From Salinarimonas ramus (GTDB lineage Bacteria > Pseudomonadota > Alphaproteobacteria > Rhizobiales > Beijerinckiaceae): a stretch of 64,000 nt of DNA. Below are positions 41,673 to 51,800 of this stretch, in pieces. The translations under genes and the position numbers were made by a program. How positions within the stretch are numbered: the stretch's first letter is position 1; every line of letters begins with the position of its first letter. Under the pieces are notes generated by a model. It did not search any database. It had not been told where the DNA came from and saw only the letters and a list, made by a program, of their open reading frames with translations. Location of the stretch: contig NZ_BMMF01000015.1 in NCBI RefSeq assembly GCF_014645695.1, positions 107,917 through 171,916 of the forward strand, written 5' to 3'.

Positions 41673-42523
41673 CGCTCGGCCGCGCCGCCTACATCCTGAT
41701 GCTGCTGAGCCCCGGCATCGGCCTGATCGTCGTCTTCATCGGGGCGGTCGTCTACATCGCCGTCGCCCAGAGCTTCGGATACTACAACCTGATCGGCGAG
41801 AGCGGCTTCTCCTGGAGCTTCTGGATCGAGGGTATCGATCGAAAGTCGTATCTTCGCGCAGTCCGTTACTCCCTCTACGTCGGCTTAACGAGCGCGTTCC
41901 TCTCGGTCGCGCTGGCCTATCCGCTCGCGCTCTGGCTGCGTAAGCCCTTCCCCGGCTCGATGACGATCTCGGCGATCCTCAAGGCGCCGCTGCTCGTCCA
42001 CGGCATCGTCGCGGCTTTCCTGTTTCTCAACGTCATCAGCTATCACGGCATCCTCAACCAGATGATGGTCTGGCTCGGGATCTTCGACGAGCCGCGGCGG
42101 CTTCAGAACGACGAGCACGCGATCGGGCTCATCTTCCTGCAGGTGTGGAAAAACATGCCCTTCGCGCTGCTGCTGCTGACGGGCGCGGTGCAAGCGATCT
42201 CGGACGACGTCCTGAATGCGGCGCAGGACCTGGGCGCTGGGGCCTGGCAGCGCTTTCTGACAGTGATCGCGCCGCTGACCGTCTCGGCCATGCAGGCATC
42301 GCTGATCATCATATTCATCGGCGCGCTGGCGGATTTCACCTTCCAGACCACGATCGGCCCCACCAACGAGCGAAGCCTCGCGCAATACATGACCTTCATG
42401 AAGGACCGCGGCCGCTGGAACGACGCGGCCGTGGTCGGCGTGACGCTGATGGCGCTGTCGCTGGCGGGCTCCGTCCTGCTCGCGGTGGTCAGCCGCCTCG
42501 CGTTTCGGGGGCGGCGGAAATGA
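41669..42523 (+). CDS. ABC importer permease 1 (PotB-like)
   Basis: Six-helix permease, 284 residues, with EAA loop LNAAQDLGAGAWQRFLTVIAPLTVSAM. ATGA overlaps on both sides (ATPase before, second permease after) indicate tight translational coupling. Paralogous in role but not closely similar to the permease at 36.2-37.1 kb. Confidence 0.9.
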   Translation: MTLGRAAYILMLLSPGIGLIVVFIGAVVYIAVAQSFGYYNLIGESGFSWSFWIEGIDRKSYLRAVRYSLYVGLTSAFLSVALAYPLALWLRKPFPGSMTISAILKAPLLVHGIVAAFLFLNVISYHGILNQMMVWLGIFDEPRRLQNDEHAIGLIFLQVWKNMPFALLLLTGAVQAISDDVLNAAQDLGAGAWQRFLTVIAPLTVSAMQASLIIIFIGALADFTFQTTIGPTNERSLAQYMTFMKDRGRWNDAAVVGVTLMALSLAGSVLLAVVSRLAFRGRRK

Positions 42524-43350
42524 TTGCCCGGCTGCGTATCGACCAGGCGCCGATACTGGTTCTGCTGCTGATCTGCACTCTCTGGCTGCTGATCCCCTTC
42601 ACGATGGCGGTGCTCTGGTCCCTGGTCGACCCGTCCGGCACCTGGACGCCGGACACGCTGCTGCCGCCGGTGATCTCGCTCTATCGCTGGGAGTTCATGT
42701 GGAACAACTCCCTGCTGCAGCCCGCTCTGTTGAACTCCTACACGCTGGCGCCGACCGCCGCGGTCGTGACGCTGCTCTTGGCGATGCCCACCGCCTACGC
42801 GCTGGGCCGCTACGACTTTCCCGGCAAGGAGACGGTGAAGCTGATCGCGCTCCTACCGCTGGTGGTGCCCACGTTCGTCACCGCGATCTTCTTCTCGTCG
42901 ATCCTGTTCCAGATGGGCCTCGCGCAGTACCGCTTCTTCGCGATCCTGCTCGCCCACGCGGTCCTGTTCCTGCCCTTCGCCATCCGCATCCTAACCGTCA
43001 GCTTCGAGCAGGTGCGGCAGGACCACGTCGACGCGGCCCGCGACCTCGGCGCCTCGCCGCTGGAGCGGTTCCGGGTGGCCTACTGGCCGGCCCTCAAGCC
43101 CGGGATCATGGCCACGCTGCTGATCGTCTTCATCCAGTCGATCGAGGAATTCGCGATCGCCTACATCGTGGGCACGCCCGACTTCACCACCGTGCCGACG
43201 CTGCTCTACTCGCAGCTCGGCCAGGATTTCAACCGGTCCAATGCGGCCGTGTTGGCCCTCATTCTCGCCGTCCCGAACGTGATCCTGATGCTGATCCTGG
43301 AGCGGTTCCTCAAGTCCGCGAACCCGGCTCTGTCATCGGGAAAGGGGTGA
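42520..43350 (+). CDS. ABC importer permease 2 (PotC-like)
   Basis: Six-helix permease, 276 residues. EAA loop: DAARDLGASPLERFRVAYWPALKPGIMA. The segment IQSIEEFAIAYIVGTPDFTTVP after it is typical of PotC-type subunits. It precedes the binding-protein gene by 33 bases. Confidence 0.9.
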   Translation: MIARLRIDQAPILVLLLICTLWLLIPFTMAVLWSLVDPSGTWTPDTLLPPVISLYRWEFMWNNSLLQPALLNSYTLAPTAAVVTLLLAMPTAYALGRYDFPGKETVKLIALLPLVVPTFVTAIFFSSILFQMGLAQYRFFAILLAHAVLFLPFAIRILTVSFEQVRQDHVDAARDLGASPLERFRVAYWPALKPGIMATLLIVFIQSIEEFAIAYIVGTPDFTTVPTLLYSQLGQDFNRSNAAVLALILAVPNVILMLILERFLKSANPALSSGKG

Positions 43351-43383
43351 CGAGATGTCGTCCGAAAGCTCTGGAGAACGCAC

Positions 43384-44481
43384 ATGCTCAACCGTCTGAT
43401 GTCCGCCACCGCCGCACTGGCGCTCACCCTGTCTCTCGCGCCCGCCCAGGCCCAGACCATGGACTGGGACGCCGTCGTCGCCGCCGCCCAGGAAGAAGGC
43501 GAGGTGACCTGGTTCGTCTGGTATTTCGAGGATCGCTTCCGCGAGTTCACCAAGGCCTTCACGGAAGAATACGGGATCGAGGTCAGGATCCCGGATGGCG
43601 ACCACATCGCCAACATCGACAAGATGATCGCCGAAGCGGGCCGCGAGACGGGCGACATCGACGTGCTGGCTTACGGCTTCGACCAGCTGCCGAACATCAA
43701 CCCGGAGCTGTTCATCGCGCTCGACGGGCTCCCCGCCGACGAGGGCCGGGTTGCGACTGTCGCAGGCATCGAGGGCGGCGCGGTGGCGGTGGCCTATTGG
43801 GGCAACCAAACCGGCATCGCCTACGACCCGGCCAAGATCGCCGACGAGGACCTGCCGCAGACGCCTGAGGACTTCGCCGCCTTCTGGACCTCGAACCCCG
43901 GCCAGTTCGGGTTCAATTACGAGAACGGCGGCTCGGGGCCGTCCTTCTACATGAGCGTGCTGCGCGCCGTCTCGGATGTCGACTTCTCCGAAAGCGACGA
44001 CTCGGCCGAGCGCATCGCGGCCCTGCAGGGTGGAATCGACTTCTTCAACGAGCACGCCGACGACTACGTGATCACCGCCTCCAACGCCGATTCGATCACC
44101 CGCCTCTCCGACGGCGAGTTCACCATGGTCGCCGCGTGGGAAGATCATCTGGCCGGCCTGCAGGTGAACGGCGAGGTGCGCGACGAGATCCGCTTCTACA
44201 TCCCCGAGATGGGCATGTTCGGCGGCGGCAACGCAGTCTCGATCCCGGCCAACGCGCCGAACGCCAACGCCGCGCTGGTCTTCGTCGACTGGCTCACCTC
44301 GCCCGAGGTGCAGAGCCGCTTCAACGTCGAGTTCGGCACCGCGCCGATGAACCTCGCGGCGGACGATTCCGCGGCGCTGGTCTCGATGGAGATGCGCGAG
44401 CGGCAGACGGCGTGGCCCATGCGGCCGTTCCGCGACGCGGTCGAGGCCCACTTCATCGACGCCGTTATCCTCGAGCGCTGA
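43384..44481 (+). CDS. ABC importer substrate-binding protein (PotD-like)
   Basis: Periplasmic binding protein, 365 residues, with signal peptide (MLNRLMSATAALALTLSL, cleavage after APAQAQ). The mature N terminus EGEVTWFVWYFEDRFREFTK, DIDVLAYGFDQLP, AVAYWGNQTGIAYDPAKI and FVDWLTSPEVQSRFN follow the PotD/extracellular-solute-binding family 1 plan. The gene comes after the permeases, unlike the first module. With the GDPD and phosphodiesterase genes downstream, a glycerophosphodiester-like ligand is plausible, but spermidine-type ligands are not excluded. Confidence 0.88.
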   Translation: MLNRLMSATAALALTLSLAPAQAQTMDWDAVVAAAQEEGEVTWFVWYFEDRFREFTKAFTEEYGIEVRIPDGDHIANIDKMIAEAGRETGDIDVLAYGFDQLPNINPELFIALDGLPADEGRVATVAGIEGGAVAVAYWGNQTGIAYDPAKIADEDLPQTPEDFAAFWTSNPGQFGFNYENGGSGPSFYMSVLRAVSDVDFSESDDSAERIAALQGGIDFFNEHADDYVITASNADSITRLSDGEFTMVAAWEDHLAGLQVNGEVRDEIRFYIPEMGMFGGGNAVSIPANAPNANAALVFVDWLTSPEVQSRFNVEFGTAPMNLAADDSAALVSMEMRERQTAWPMRPFRDAVEAHFIDAVILER

Positions 44482-44491
44482 CCCGCGCACC

Positions 44492-44516
44492 GGCGGCCCC
44501 CGTCCCGGGGGCCGCC
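44492..44516 (+). terminator. Strong hairpin after the second binding-protein gene
   Basis: GGCGGCCCCCG (44492-44502) pairs perfectly with CGGGGGCCGCC (44506-44516) around a 3-base loop, 10 bases past the stop. No T-run. Expected to stabilise the upstream mRNA and reduce expression of the downstream hydrolase genes. Confidence 0.7.
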
Positions 44517-44542
44517 ACCCCGACCAGGAAAGAAGGACGCGC

Positions 44543-45283
44543 ATGTCCACCGTTCGCCCCAGGATCGTGAATTCGCCGCTCGTGGCGCACCGCGGCGCCT
44601 CCGCGCTCGCGCCCGAGAACACGCTGCCCGCTGTCGAGCTGGCGGCGGCCCGCGGCGCGCGCTGGATCGAGACCGACGTGCGGCTCACCACCGACGGCGG
44701 GCTGGTGATGATCCACGACACGACGCTGGAGCGCACGACGAACGGCGTCGGCGCCGTGGCGCGCACCCCACTCGCGGCGATCGGCGCGCTCGACGCCGGA
44801 GCCTGGTTCTCGCCCGCTTTCGCCGGCACCCGGGTACCTGAGCTGGCCGAGTTCCTGAAGGCCGTCCTCGACTGCGGGCTGTGCCTGCAGCTCGAGCTCA
44901 AGGAGAACAGCGGGCTCGAGGAAGAGCTGGTCTCGTCCGTCGCCCGGACGCTCGAGGCGCATTGGCCGATCGGCGACCGCGGACTTTTCCTCTCTAGCTT
45001 CTCGGAGCGGTGCATGCGGCTCGCGGCGCAGGCGCTGCCGCAGGTCCCGCGCGCGCTCGCCGTGGAATACGCGCCGCGCGACCCCGTGGAACGGCTCGCG
45101 GAGGCGCGCTGCCAGATCCTGCACGTCCAGGCCGCCGCGACGGGTCCCGAGGCGCGCGCCCGGCTAAGCGCTGCGGGTCTCGAATGGGCGGCCGCGACGA
45201 TCAACGATCCGGCCGAGGCCCACGCCTTCCTCGCCGCCGGCGCGACCTCGATCCTGACCGATCACCCCGACCTCCTCGGCTGA
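44543..45283 (+). CDS. Glycerophosphodiester phosphodiesterase (UgpQ-like)
   Basis: GDPD-family TIM-barrel enzyme of 246 residues that splits glycerophosphodiesters to glycerol-3-phosphate and an alcohol. Active-site features: VAHRGASALAPENTLPAV (catalytic His and the ENT motif), WIETDVRLTTDGGLVMIHDTTLERTTNG (metal-binding E-x-D and catalytic His). No signal peptide, so it acts on imported substrate in the cytoplasm, as UgpQ does beside UgpBAEC. Start follows a GGAAAGAAGGA site. Confidence 0.92.
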   Translation: MSTVRPRIVNSPLVAHRGASALAPENTLPAVELAAARGARWIETDVRLTTDGGLVMIHDTTLERTTNGVGAVARTPLAAIGALDAGAWFSPAFAGTRVPELAEFLKAVLDCGLCLQLELKENSGLEEELVSSVARTLEAHWPIGDRGLFLSSFSERCMRLAAQALPQVPRALAVEYAPRDPVERLAEARCQILHVQAAATGPEARARLSAAGLEWAAATINDPAEAHAFLAAGATSILTDHPDLLG

Positions 45284-45338
45284 GCGCGGCGCAGGCGGGC
45301 GAGACGAAATCCGAGGCGCCGACCGACGGGAGCGCAGC

Positions 45339-46847
45339 ATGAGGCAAGCGGTGGAACGTGTCGTCGTCGTCGTCTTCGACGGCCTTCGCCCCGACATGGT
45401 CGCCGGGCGCATGCCGCGGCTCGAGGCTTTCGCAGGCGAGGGCGTTCGGTTCCCCGGCGCGCGCTCGGTGTTTCCCTCGCTGACGCGGGTGGCGACCTCG
45501 TCGGTGTCGACCGGCGTCATGCCGGGCTCGCACGGTATCGTCTCGAACGCCTTCCACCAGCCCGCCATCCTCACCGGGGCCGCGCTCGACACGTCGAGCC
45601 TCACGGATCTGATGCGCGCCCGCGTGGCCTGGGGCGGAACGGTCCAGACGGCGCGATCGCTGGGAGAGCGCCTCGGGCCGGCGGGAATGCGCATGGCCGC
45701 CGTCCATTGCGGCTCCGCCGGCGGCGGCTTCATGCTCAACGCCGCCGCGGCCGACCACGGCCATTGGACCTTCTCCGCTCACGGCGAGGCGGGCACGCTT
45801 ACGCCGGATGCGGTGCGCCGCGCGGTCGCCGCCTTCGGGCCGCTTCCCGAGGCGGAGGTGCCGAAATTCGCCGCCGTCGAGTACGCGCGCCGGGTCGCCA
45901 TCGACCAGGCGCTCGCGCCCGACGGGCCGGACGTCGTCGTCGTCTGGTTTCCCGAGCCGGACACGTCCTTCCACTATTGCGGCCTCGGCGCGCCCGAGAC
46001 CGCCGCCGTGATGGGCGCCGTCGACCGCGCCTTCGGCGACATCGTGGACGCCGCGCGCGCCGGCCCCAAGGGCGCGCGCACCGCCGTCGTCGCGATGAGC
46101 GATCACGGGCAGATCTCGACGACCGGCCTGTTCGAGATCGAGGCGCGGATGCGCGCCGCCGGCCTCGCCTCAGCTGTGCGGCCGCAGCCGGGGGACGCGG
46201 TCGCCCTGACGCTCGGCGCGTCGGGAGAGGCGCGCCTCCTCGCCGAGGATCGCGCGCTCGCCGCCGACGTGGCGCGCTGGCTGATGGAGCAGGACGAGAT
46301 CGGCATGGTCTTCGCGCGCGAGGACCGGCTCGCCGATGCGCCCGGCGCATTGCCGCTCTCGGCCGTCGGCCTCGCGCACCCGCGCGCCGCCGACTTCGTC
46401 TACGTGATGCGCTCGGACGACGGGCCGGACCGCTACGGCCTGCCGGGCCGCGGGCTCCTCACGGGGGGCGTCCCCGTCGGCGGCGGCATGCACGGCGGGC
46501 TCAATCGTCACGAGCTGGCGATCCTGCTCGCGATCGCGACGCCCGGCGGCCCGAGCGGGATCGTCGACGACAGGCCGTGCGGCCTCATCGACGTCGCCCC
46601 GACGATCCTCTCGCTGCTCGGCGCGCCGCCCGACGACATGGAGGGGGCCCCGCTGCCGTGCGACGGGTCCGGCTGCAAGGCCGCGAGCGCAGAGGTGCTG
46701 GATGCCCGGTCTGGAGGCTTCGCTCAGCGGCTCATTCGGCGGCGGCTCGACGATCGCTTCTATCTCGAAGCCGGAGGGCGAACCGCAGTGGGCGGCAGCG
46801 TCGCGGAGCACAGCGGCAGCGACCCTGCTTCTTCAATGCTCTGCTAG
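45339..46847 (+). CDS. Alkaline phosphatase/nucleotide pyrophosphatase family phosphodiesterase
   Basis: NPP-type member of the alkaline phosphatase superfamily (502 residues), expected to hydrolyse phosphodiesters or phosphonate esters with two zinc ions. Metal and nucleophile region: VVVVFDGLRPDMVAGRMPRL, then VFPSLTRVATSSVSTGVMPGSHGI with the probable nucleophilic Thr; the later AVVAMSDHGQIS and GGGMHGGLNRHELA hold the other metal ligands. Cytoplasmic. The conserved fold seems to end near SGGFAQRLIRRRLDDRFYLEAG; the last about 25 residues look unrelated and may come from element DNA joined at this boundary. Last gene of the second module. Confidence 0.85.
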   Translation: MRQAVERVVVVVFDGLRPDMVAGRMPRLEAFAGEGVRFPGARSVFPSLTRVATSSVSTGVMPGSHGIVSNAFHQPAILTGAALDTSSLTDLMRARVAWGGTVQTARSLGERLGPAGMRMAAVHCGSAGGGFMLNAAAADHGHWTFSAHGEAGTLTPDAVRRAVAAFGPLPEAEVPKFAAVEYARRVAIDQALAPDGPDVVVVWFPEPDTSFHYCGLGAPETAAVMGAVDRAFGDIVDAARAGPKGARTAVVAMSDHGQISTTGLFEIEARMRAAGLASAVRPQPGDAVALTLGASGEARLLAEDRALAADVARWLMEQDEIGMVFAREDRLADAPGALPLSAVGLAHPRAADFVYVMRSDDGPDRYGLPGRGLLTGGVPVGGGMHGGLNRHELAILLAIATPGGPSGIVDDRPCGLIDVAPTILSLLGAPPDDMEGAPLPCDGSGCKAASAEVLDARSGGFAQRLIRRRLDDRFYLEAGGRTAVGGSVAEHSGSDPASSMLC

Positions 46848-46886
46848 ATCAATACAAGCCGGCACTTGACGTCTGTCCCAGAGGGG

Positions 46887-46915
46887 CGCCGCGCTGGATT
46901 TCGGCGATTTGTTTT
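46887..46915 (+). terminator. Hairpin plus T-rich tract (first TTTGTTTTCCA copy)
   Basis: CGCCG and CGGCG with a 10-base loop are followed by ATTTGTTTT, a rho-independent terminator layout, about 40 bases past the phosphodiesterase gene. The tract belongs to an 11-base sequence, TTTGTTTTCCA (46908-46918), repeated twice more inside the element. Confidence 0.5.
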
Positions 46916-46973
46916 CCAGGCGGGCCTCATCGAATGTGCTGAATGGTGATCTCCGCATTCAACGGAGGTCGAC

Positions 46974-48470
46974 GTGAGTAGCAGCAGCGATAAGCCCAAT
47001 CCGGCTAACCCCGAGCCCCTGCACGACACCGAGCCGATGCCGCTTGTCCGCATGGCGCCCGCCGGCGCACCATACCCGATGGCGGCGCTCGGCCCGCTGC
47101 GCCGCGCTGCCGAGGCCCTGCATGACATCACGCAGGCGCCGCCGGCGATCGCGGCCCACAGCGTGCTCGGGGTCGCCTCGCTCGCCGTCCAGGGGATCGC
47201 AGACGCCGAGACCCTGCATGGGTCCGCTCCCAGCTCGCTCTACTTGCTGACGATCGCACAGACGGGCGAGAGGAAAAGCGCGTGCGATCGCCGAGCCATG
47301 GCGGCTGTGCGAGCTTTCGAGGCCGAGCTCGCCGATATCCAACGGAAGGAGATTGCTGCACACCGGTTTATGCTCGATATCTGGAGGAAGCGGTACGACA
47401 AGATTCTCAGGTCGGCGCTCGCGGATCCAGAGAACGCAAAGCGCGAGCTGGCCGAGCTTGGCCCGGAGCCCGAGTCACCGCTGCTGCCCAGCATCGTTTC
47501 CGACGCGCCGACACTCGAAGGGCTGACCAAGAATTTCGGTGCGATGAGGCCGTCGCTCGGAATCTTCGCCGACGATGCCGGCACGTTCATCGGCGGCTAC
47601 GGCATGCAGGCGGAGCATCGGCTGAAGACGATGGCTGGCTTCTCCGGCCTTTGGGACGGGTCTCCGACGAGCCGCTGGCGGGCTCAGGACGGGGTCACGT
47701 ATCAAAAGGGCCGCCGCATCTCCATGCACCTCATGACCCAGCCGGTCGCCGCGGCGGGACTGCTCGCCGACCCGGTCGCCAACGGCCAGGGCTTCCTCGC
47801 GCGCTTCCTCGTCAGCGAGCCGGCGAGCACGATCGGAGCGCGGCTGCGCACCGGCCACATGGATGAGAGCGATATTGTCCTCGCGAGCTTCAACGCAAAA
47901 GTCGGCGCGCTGCTGCGTTTCCCGCTCGCGCTGGCCGACGGTGCACGCAACGAGCTGGCTCCCCGCATGCTGAAGCTGGCGGCACACGCCCGGATCGGGC
48001 TCGAGGAATTCGCGCGCGCTGCCGAGCAGGCGCAGGCGCCCGGCGGCGATCTGGAAAATGTGCGCCCATTCGCGTCGAAGGCGGCAGAGCATGCCGCCCG
48101 GCTTGGCGCCGTCATGGCGCTGTTCGACGATCCCGAAACGGAAGTCGTGAGCGCCACGACCATGAGGGATGCGATCGAACTCGTGTTGTTCTACATCAAG
48201 GAAGCGAGGCGTCTGGCGGACCGCGCGACCATCTCGCGGGAAACCGAGGACGCCGAGAGATTGCGCCGCTGGCTGGTCGAAAAGTGGCCCGAACAGTTCA
48301 TCTCGGCGAGCGACGCTGCGCAGTCCGGTCCTTTCCCGGAGACCGAGCGGGCGCGTCGCGCCCTCGCGGTGCTGGAGCGTCACGACTGGGTGAAGCGTGC
48401 GCCCGGCAAGGTCATAATCCGGGGCAAGGTCCGGCGCGAAGCGTGGCGGATCTGGCGAGGGAGGGTATGA
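46974..48470 (+). CDS. DUF3987 (YfjI-like) protein
   Basis: A 498-residue protein of the DUF3987/YfjI group, found in prophages and integrative elements, related to helicase/primase-associated ATPases. Visible features: MAALGPLRRAAEALHDITQAP, VLGVASLAVQGIADAE, a P-loop-like TGERKSA near residue 100, FADDAGTFIGGYGMQAEHRL, and MHLMTQPVAAAGLL with GQGFLARFLVSEP. Start GTG 46974 follows GGAGG. It is the first gene of the element after its left boundary and may support element replication. It is not next to a primase here. Confidence 0.82.
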   Translation: MSSSSDKPNPANPEPLHDTEPMPLVRMAPAGAPYPMAALGPLRRAAEALHDITQAPPAIAAHSVLGVASLAVQGIADAETLHGSAPSSLYLLTIAQTGERKSACDRRAMAAVRAFEAELADIQRKEIAAHRFMLDIWRKRYDKILRSALADPENAKRELAELGPEPESPLLPSIVSDAPTLEGLTKNFGAMRPSLGIFADDAGTFIGGYGMQAEHRLKTMAGFSGLWDGSPTSRWRAQDGVTYQKGRRISMHLMTQPVAAAGLLADPVANGQGFLARFLVSEPASTIGARLRTGHMDESDIVLASFNAKVGALLRFPLALADGARNELAPRMLKLAAHARIGLEEFARAAEQAQAPGGDLENVRPFASKAAEHAARLGAVMALFDDPETEVVSATTMRDAIELVLFYIKEARRLADRATISRETEDAERLRRWLVEKWPEQFISASDAAQSGPFPETERARRALAVLERHDWVKRAPGKVIIRGKVRREAWRIWRGRV

Positions 48471-48850
48471 CTATTTCACCGTCGGCGTGGACGCGGCGCT
48501 GGTCCGTGCCCGCGAGATGGCTCGGCTCGGACGCGTCCTACACTTCCTATTCCTCCTACAGATCTGGGCACGCCGGCCGAGCTGTAGGAGCAATCGGAAC
48601 TTTAGGGTTGGGCTATGCGCCGGCAGCCGTCGGCCTCCGAGAGCGGAAACAGGTCAGGAGTTCTGGCCGGAGCGTTCTGCCGGGCTATTGAGCACCAGCT
48701 TCATCTGTCGCGACGCGACCTCTCGCAATTGATGGCAGGCAGACACGCTGGTGTTTGGTGTGTATCCGCGCGGAGTCCCGGATCTGAACACCTTGATCCA
48801 GCAGGCGTCCGTCGTGCCCACGAGCGTTTCGCCGCGAAGCCGAGTGACAC
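48471..48850. other. Stretch between DUF3987 gene and hsdR
   Basis: About 380 bases. Plus-strand frames exist (48487-48732, 48615-48854); the second contains IEHQLHLSRRDLSQLMAGR, which loosely recalls a helix-turn-helix, but no ribosome site supports it. I list no gene here. Confidence 0.5.
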
Positions 48851-51800
48851 CTAAAGCCCCGGTCTGCTCTCAAAGTAGACCTTGTCGAACGCCCGCTCCA
48901 GCAGCCACCCGCGGAACGCCGGATTGTCCATGAACACCTTGTAGAGGGTCATTTCGTCCCCCATTCGCGCGTTCATCGCGCGCCGGAAAGCCGCGTCAAA
49001 CTCCAGCCGAGCGGTATCCCGATCCATGTTTTCGCGCGCGTTCCGGAACGCGCTGTCGGCAGCCGCAGCGGCGGGAAGCTCCTCGTCGATCATTCGTCGA
49101 ACCCGGTCCGCGTCCGTCCAGTCGAGGTTGGCGAATTGGGCGTTGAACTCCTCGATGATCACGCTCAGCCGCTCGATCTGCGGGTCGGGGCGCTCGCCGC
49201 CGCCGCCCACCGTCACCGGCTCGACCGGGCCGTCGGCGTCGGCGAGCGTGATCGCCATCGCGGCCTCGACCTCGGCGCGGTAGCTGTCCATGTCGACGGC
49301 GTCGAGGACGCCGGCGGCGAGGTCCTCCTCGCGCGGGGCCGGCAGCTTGGGGATGAGGAGGTTGAGGAAGGTGGCGAGCTTCTCCCAGGCGGGCTGCCCG
49401 GCGGGCATGATCATGGCGAGGAAGCCGTAGGTGCGCACGAAGGCCTTGGCGTCGCCCTTGAAGGCGATCTGCCCGTCCTCGTCGAGCCGCCCGTAGGCCG
49501 CCGCGCAGGCGTCCAGCAGCGGATCGAGCGCGCCCCGGTCGGCGCCGGAGAGGAAGCGCTCGACGACGAGATCGACGTCGGCCTGCGTGAAGACCTGCGC
49601 CTCCTCCAGCCGGCGCTCGAGGTCGTTGAGGCGATTCGGATCGGTCTCGCCGCTCAGCACCGTGGTGCGGTAGTAGGGCGCGAAGGCGGCCACGATCGTC
49701 TCGGTCTCGTTCATGAAGTCGAGGACGAAGGTGCCGCTCTTCTGCGGATGCGCGCGGTTGAGCCGCGACAGCGTCTGCACCGCCTTCACGCCCGAGAGCG
49801 GCTTGTCGACGTACATCGTGTGCAGCAGGGGCTCGTCGTAGCCGGTCAGGAACTTGTCCGCGACGATCAGGAATCGGTAGGGGTCCGTGCGGACCATCGC
49901 CTCGATCTTGTTCGCGGGAAAGCCGTTGAGGCTCGCCTCCGTCACCTTCACGCCCCGGTTCTCGTGCTCGCCGGAGAACGCCACAATCGCCTTCCAGGGG
50001 CTCTTGCGCTCGGCGAGATAGTCGTTGAAGGCGTGGAAATAGGCGATGGCGCGCTCGATCCCGCCGGTCGCGACCAGCGCGCGCGCCTTGCCGCCGACGA
50101 GGCGCCGCGCGAGCACGTGGTCGTGGAAATGGTCGATCATGATCTCCGCCTTCTTGCGGATCGCGTGATCGTGCCCTTCGACATAGGCGCGCAGCTTCTT
50201 CATCGCCTTGCGCGCGTCGTATTCGGGGTCCTCCTCGACGGTGCTCGCGAGGCGGTACCAGCTGCGCACCGGCGTGTAGGAGGCGAGCACGTCCATGATG
50301 AAGCGCTCCTGGATCGCCTGCTTCATCGTGTAGACGTGGAAGGGCCGGAAGCGCACGCCCTCGGCGTCCTCCTCGCGGGCGCCGAAGATCTCGAGCGTCT
50401 TGTTCTTCGGCGTCGCCGTGAAGGCGAAATAGCTCGCGTTCGGAAGGAGCCGGCGCCCCTCCATCATGCGCACGATCCGGTCCTCGACCGTCTCCTCCTC
50501 CTCGCGCTCGACCGTGGAGAGCGCCTGGTTGACCGCGCCCGCCATGCCGCCGCCCTGGCTCGAATGCGCCTCGTCGATGAGGAGCGCGAAGCGCCGGCCG
50601 CGGTGCTCGTTGCCGATCTCGTCGAGGATGAGCGGGAACTTGTGGATGAGCGTGATGATGATGCTCTTCCCCTCCTCGAGCAGGCGCTTCAGGTCGCCCG
50701 AGCGGTCGGCGTGACCCACCACCTTGTCGACCTGGGCGAACTGCTTGATCGTTGCGGTGATCTGCTTGTCGAGGTTGGTGCGGTCGGTGACGACCACGAT
50801 CGAGTCGAACGCGACCTGCCCGCCGTTGAGATGCCCGACCAGCTGGTGCGCGAGCCAGGCGATCGAGTTCGACTTGCCGGACCCGGCCGAGTGCTGGATC
50901 AGGTAGCTCTGCCCCGCGCCCTTCGCGCCGACGTCGGCGAGCAGGCGACGCACGACGTCGAGCTGGTGGTAGCGCGGGAATATCTGCTCGCGCTTCACCA
51001 CGCGGCCGCGCTCGTCGCGCCGCTCGACGATCTGGGCGTAGGCCTCGAGGATGTTGGCGAGGCTGCGCTTCGCCAGCGTCTCGCGCCAGAGATAGTCGGT
51101 CTTCACCCCCGAGGGGTCGGGCGGGTTGCCGGCGCCGTCGTTCCAGCCGCGGTTGAAGGGCAGGAACCAGCTGTCCTTGCCCTTCAGCTCGGTGCACATG
51201 TGCGCCTCGACGTCGTCGACGGCGAAATGGACGACGCAGCGGCCGAATTGCAGCAGCGGCTCGCGCGGATCGCGGTCGCGCTTGTACTGCTCGACCGCGT
51301 CGCGCCAGGTCTGGCGGGTGAGGCTGTTCTTCAGCTCGACCGTCGCGACCGGCAGGCCGTTGACGAAAAGCACGAGATCGAGCGCGCGGCGCGTCTCGTC
51401 GCGCGAATAGCGCACCTGGCGCGTGACGCTGAACCTGTTCGCCGCGAAGACCCGCGCCGCCTCGAGATTGCCGGAGGTCGGGGTGGGGTAGTAGAGGCGC
51501 ACGCGGTGGTGCAGGTGGCGCACGCCCTTGCGCAGGACGTCGACGACGCCGCGGCTCGTCAGCTCGCCGGCGAGGCGTGCGAGGAAAGCGCGGCGCTTGA
51601 CGGCGTTGTCGAGGTCGAGCGCGGCGAGGATGTCGGGCTGCGTCGCCTGGAGGAAGGCGACGAGCTGGGGGATGTCGAGCGCGTGCTCGGCATCGTAGTC
51701 CGCCGCGCGCCCCTCGATCCAGTCGTCGGGGCCGACGAAGTGCTCGCCGCCTTCGTCGAGCTCCGGCTTGTCGGTCACAGCCTCGATCGGGCGCCCGGTC

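Noticed and set aside
46700..46980. Direct repeat of the tRNA-fMet 3' end at the left side of the element
   Set aside because: I looked for GGTTGCGGGGGCAGG and shorter parts and found none; the boundary stays inferred.
48615..48854. Possible small helix-turn-helix gene before hsdR
   Set aside because: No ribosome site, weak helix pattern only, and it nearly abuts the hsdR stop without sign of selection.
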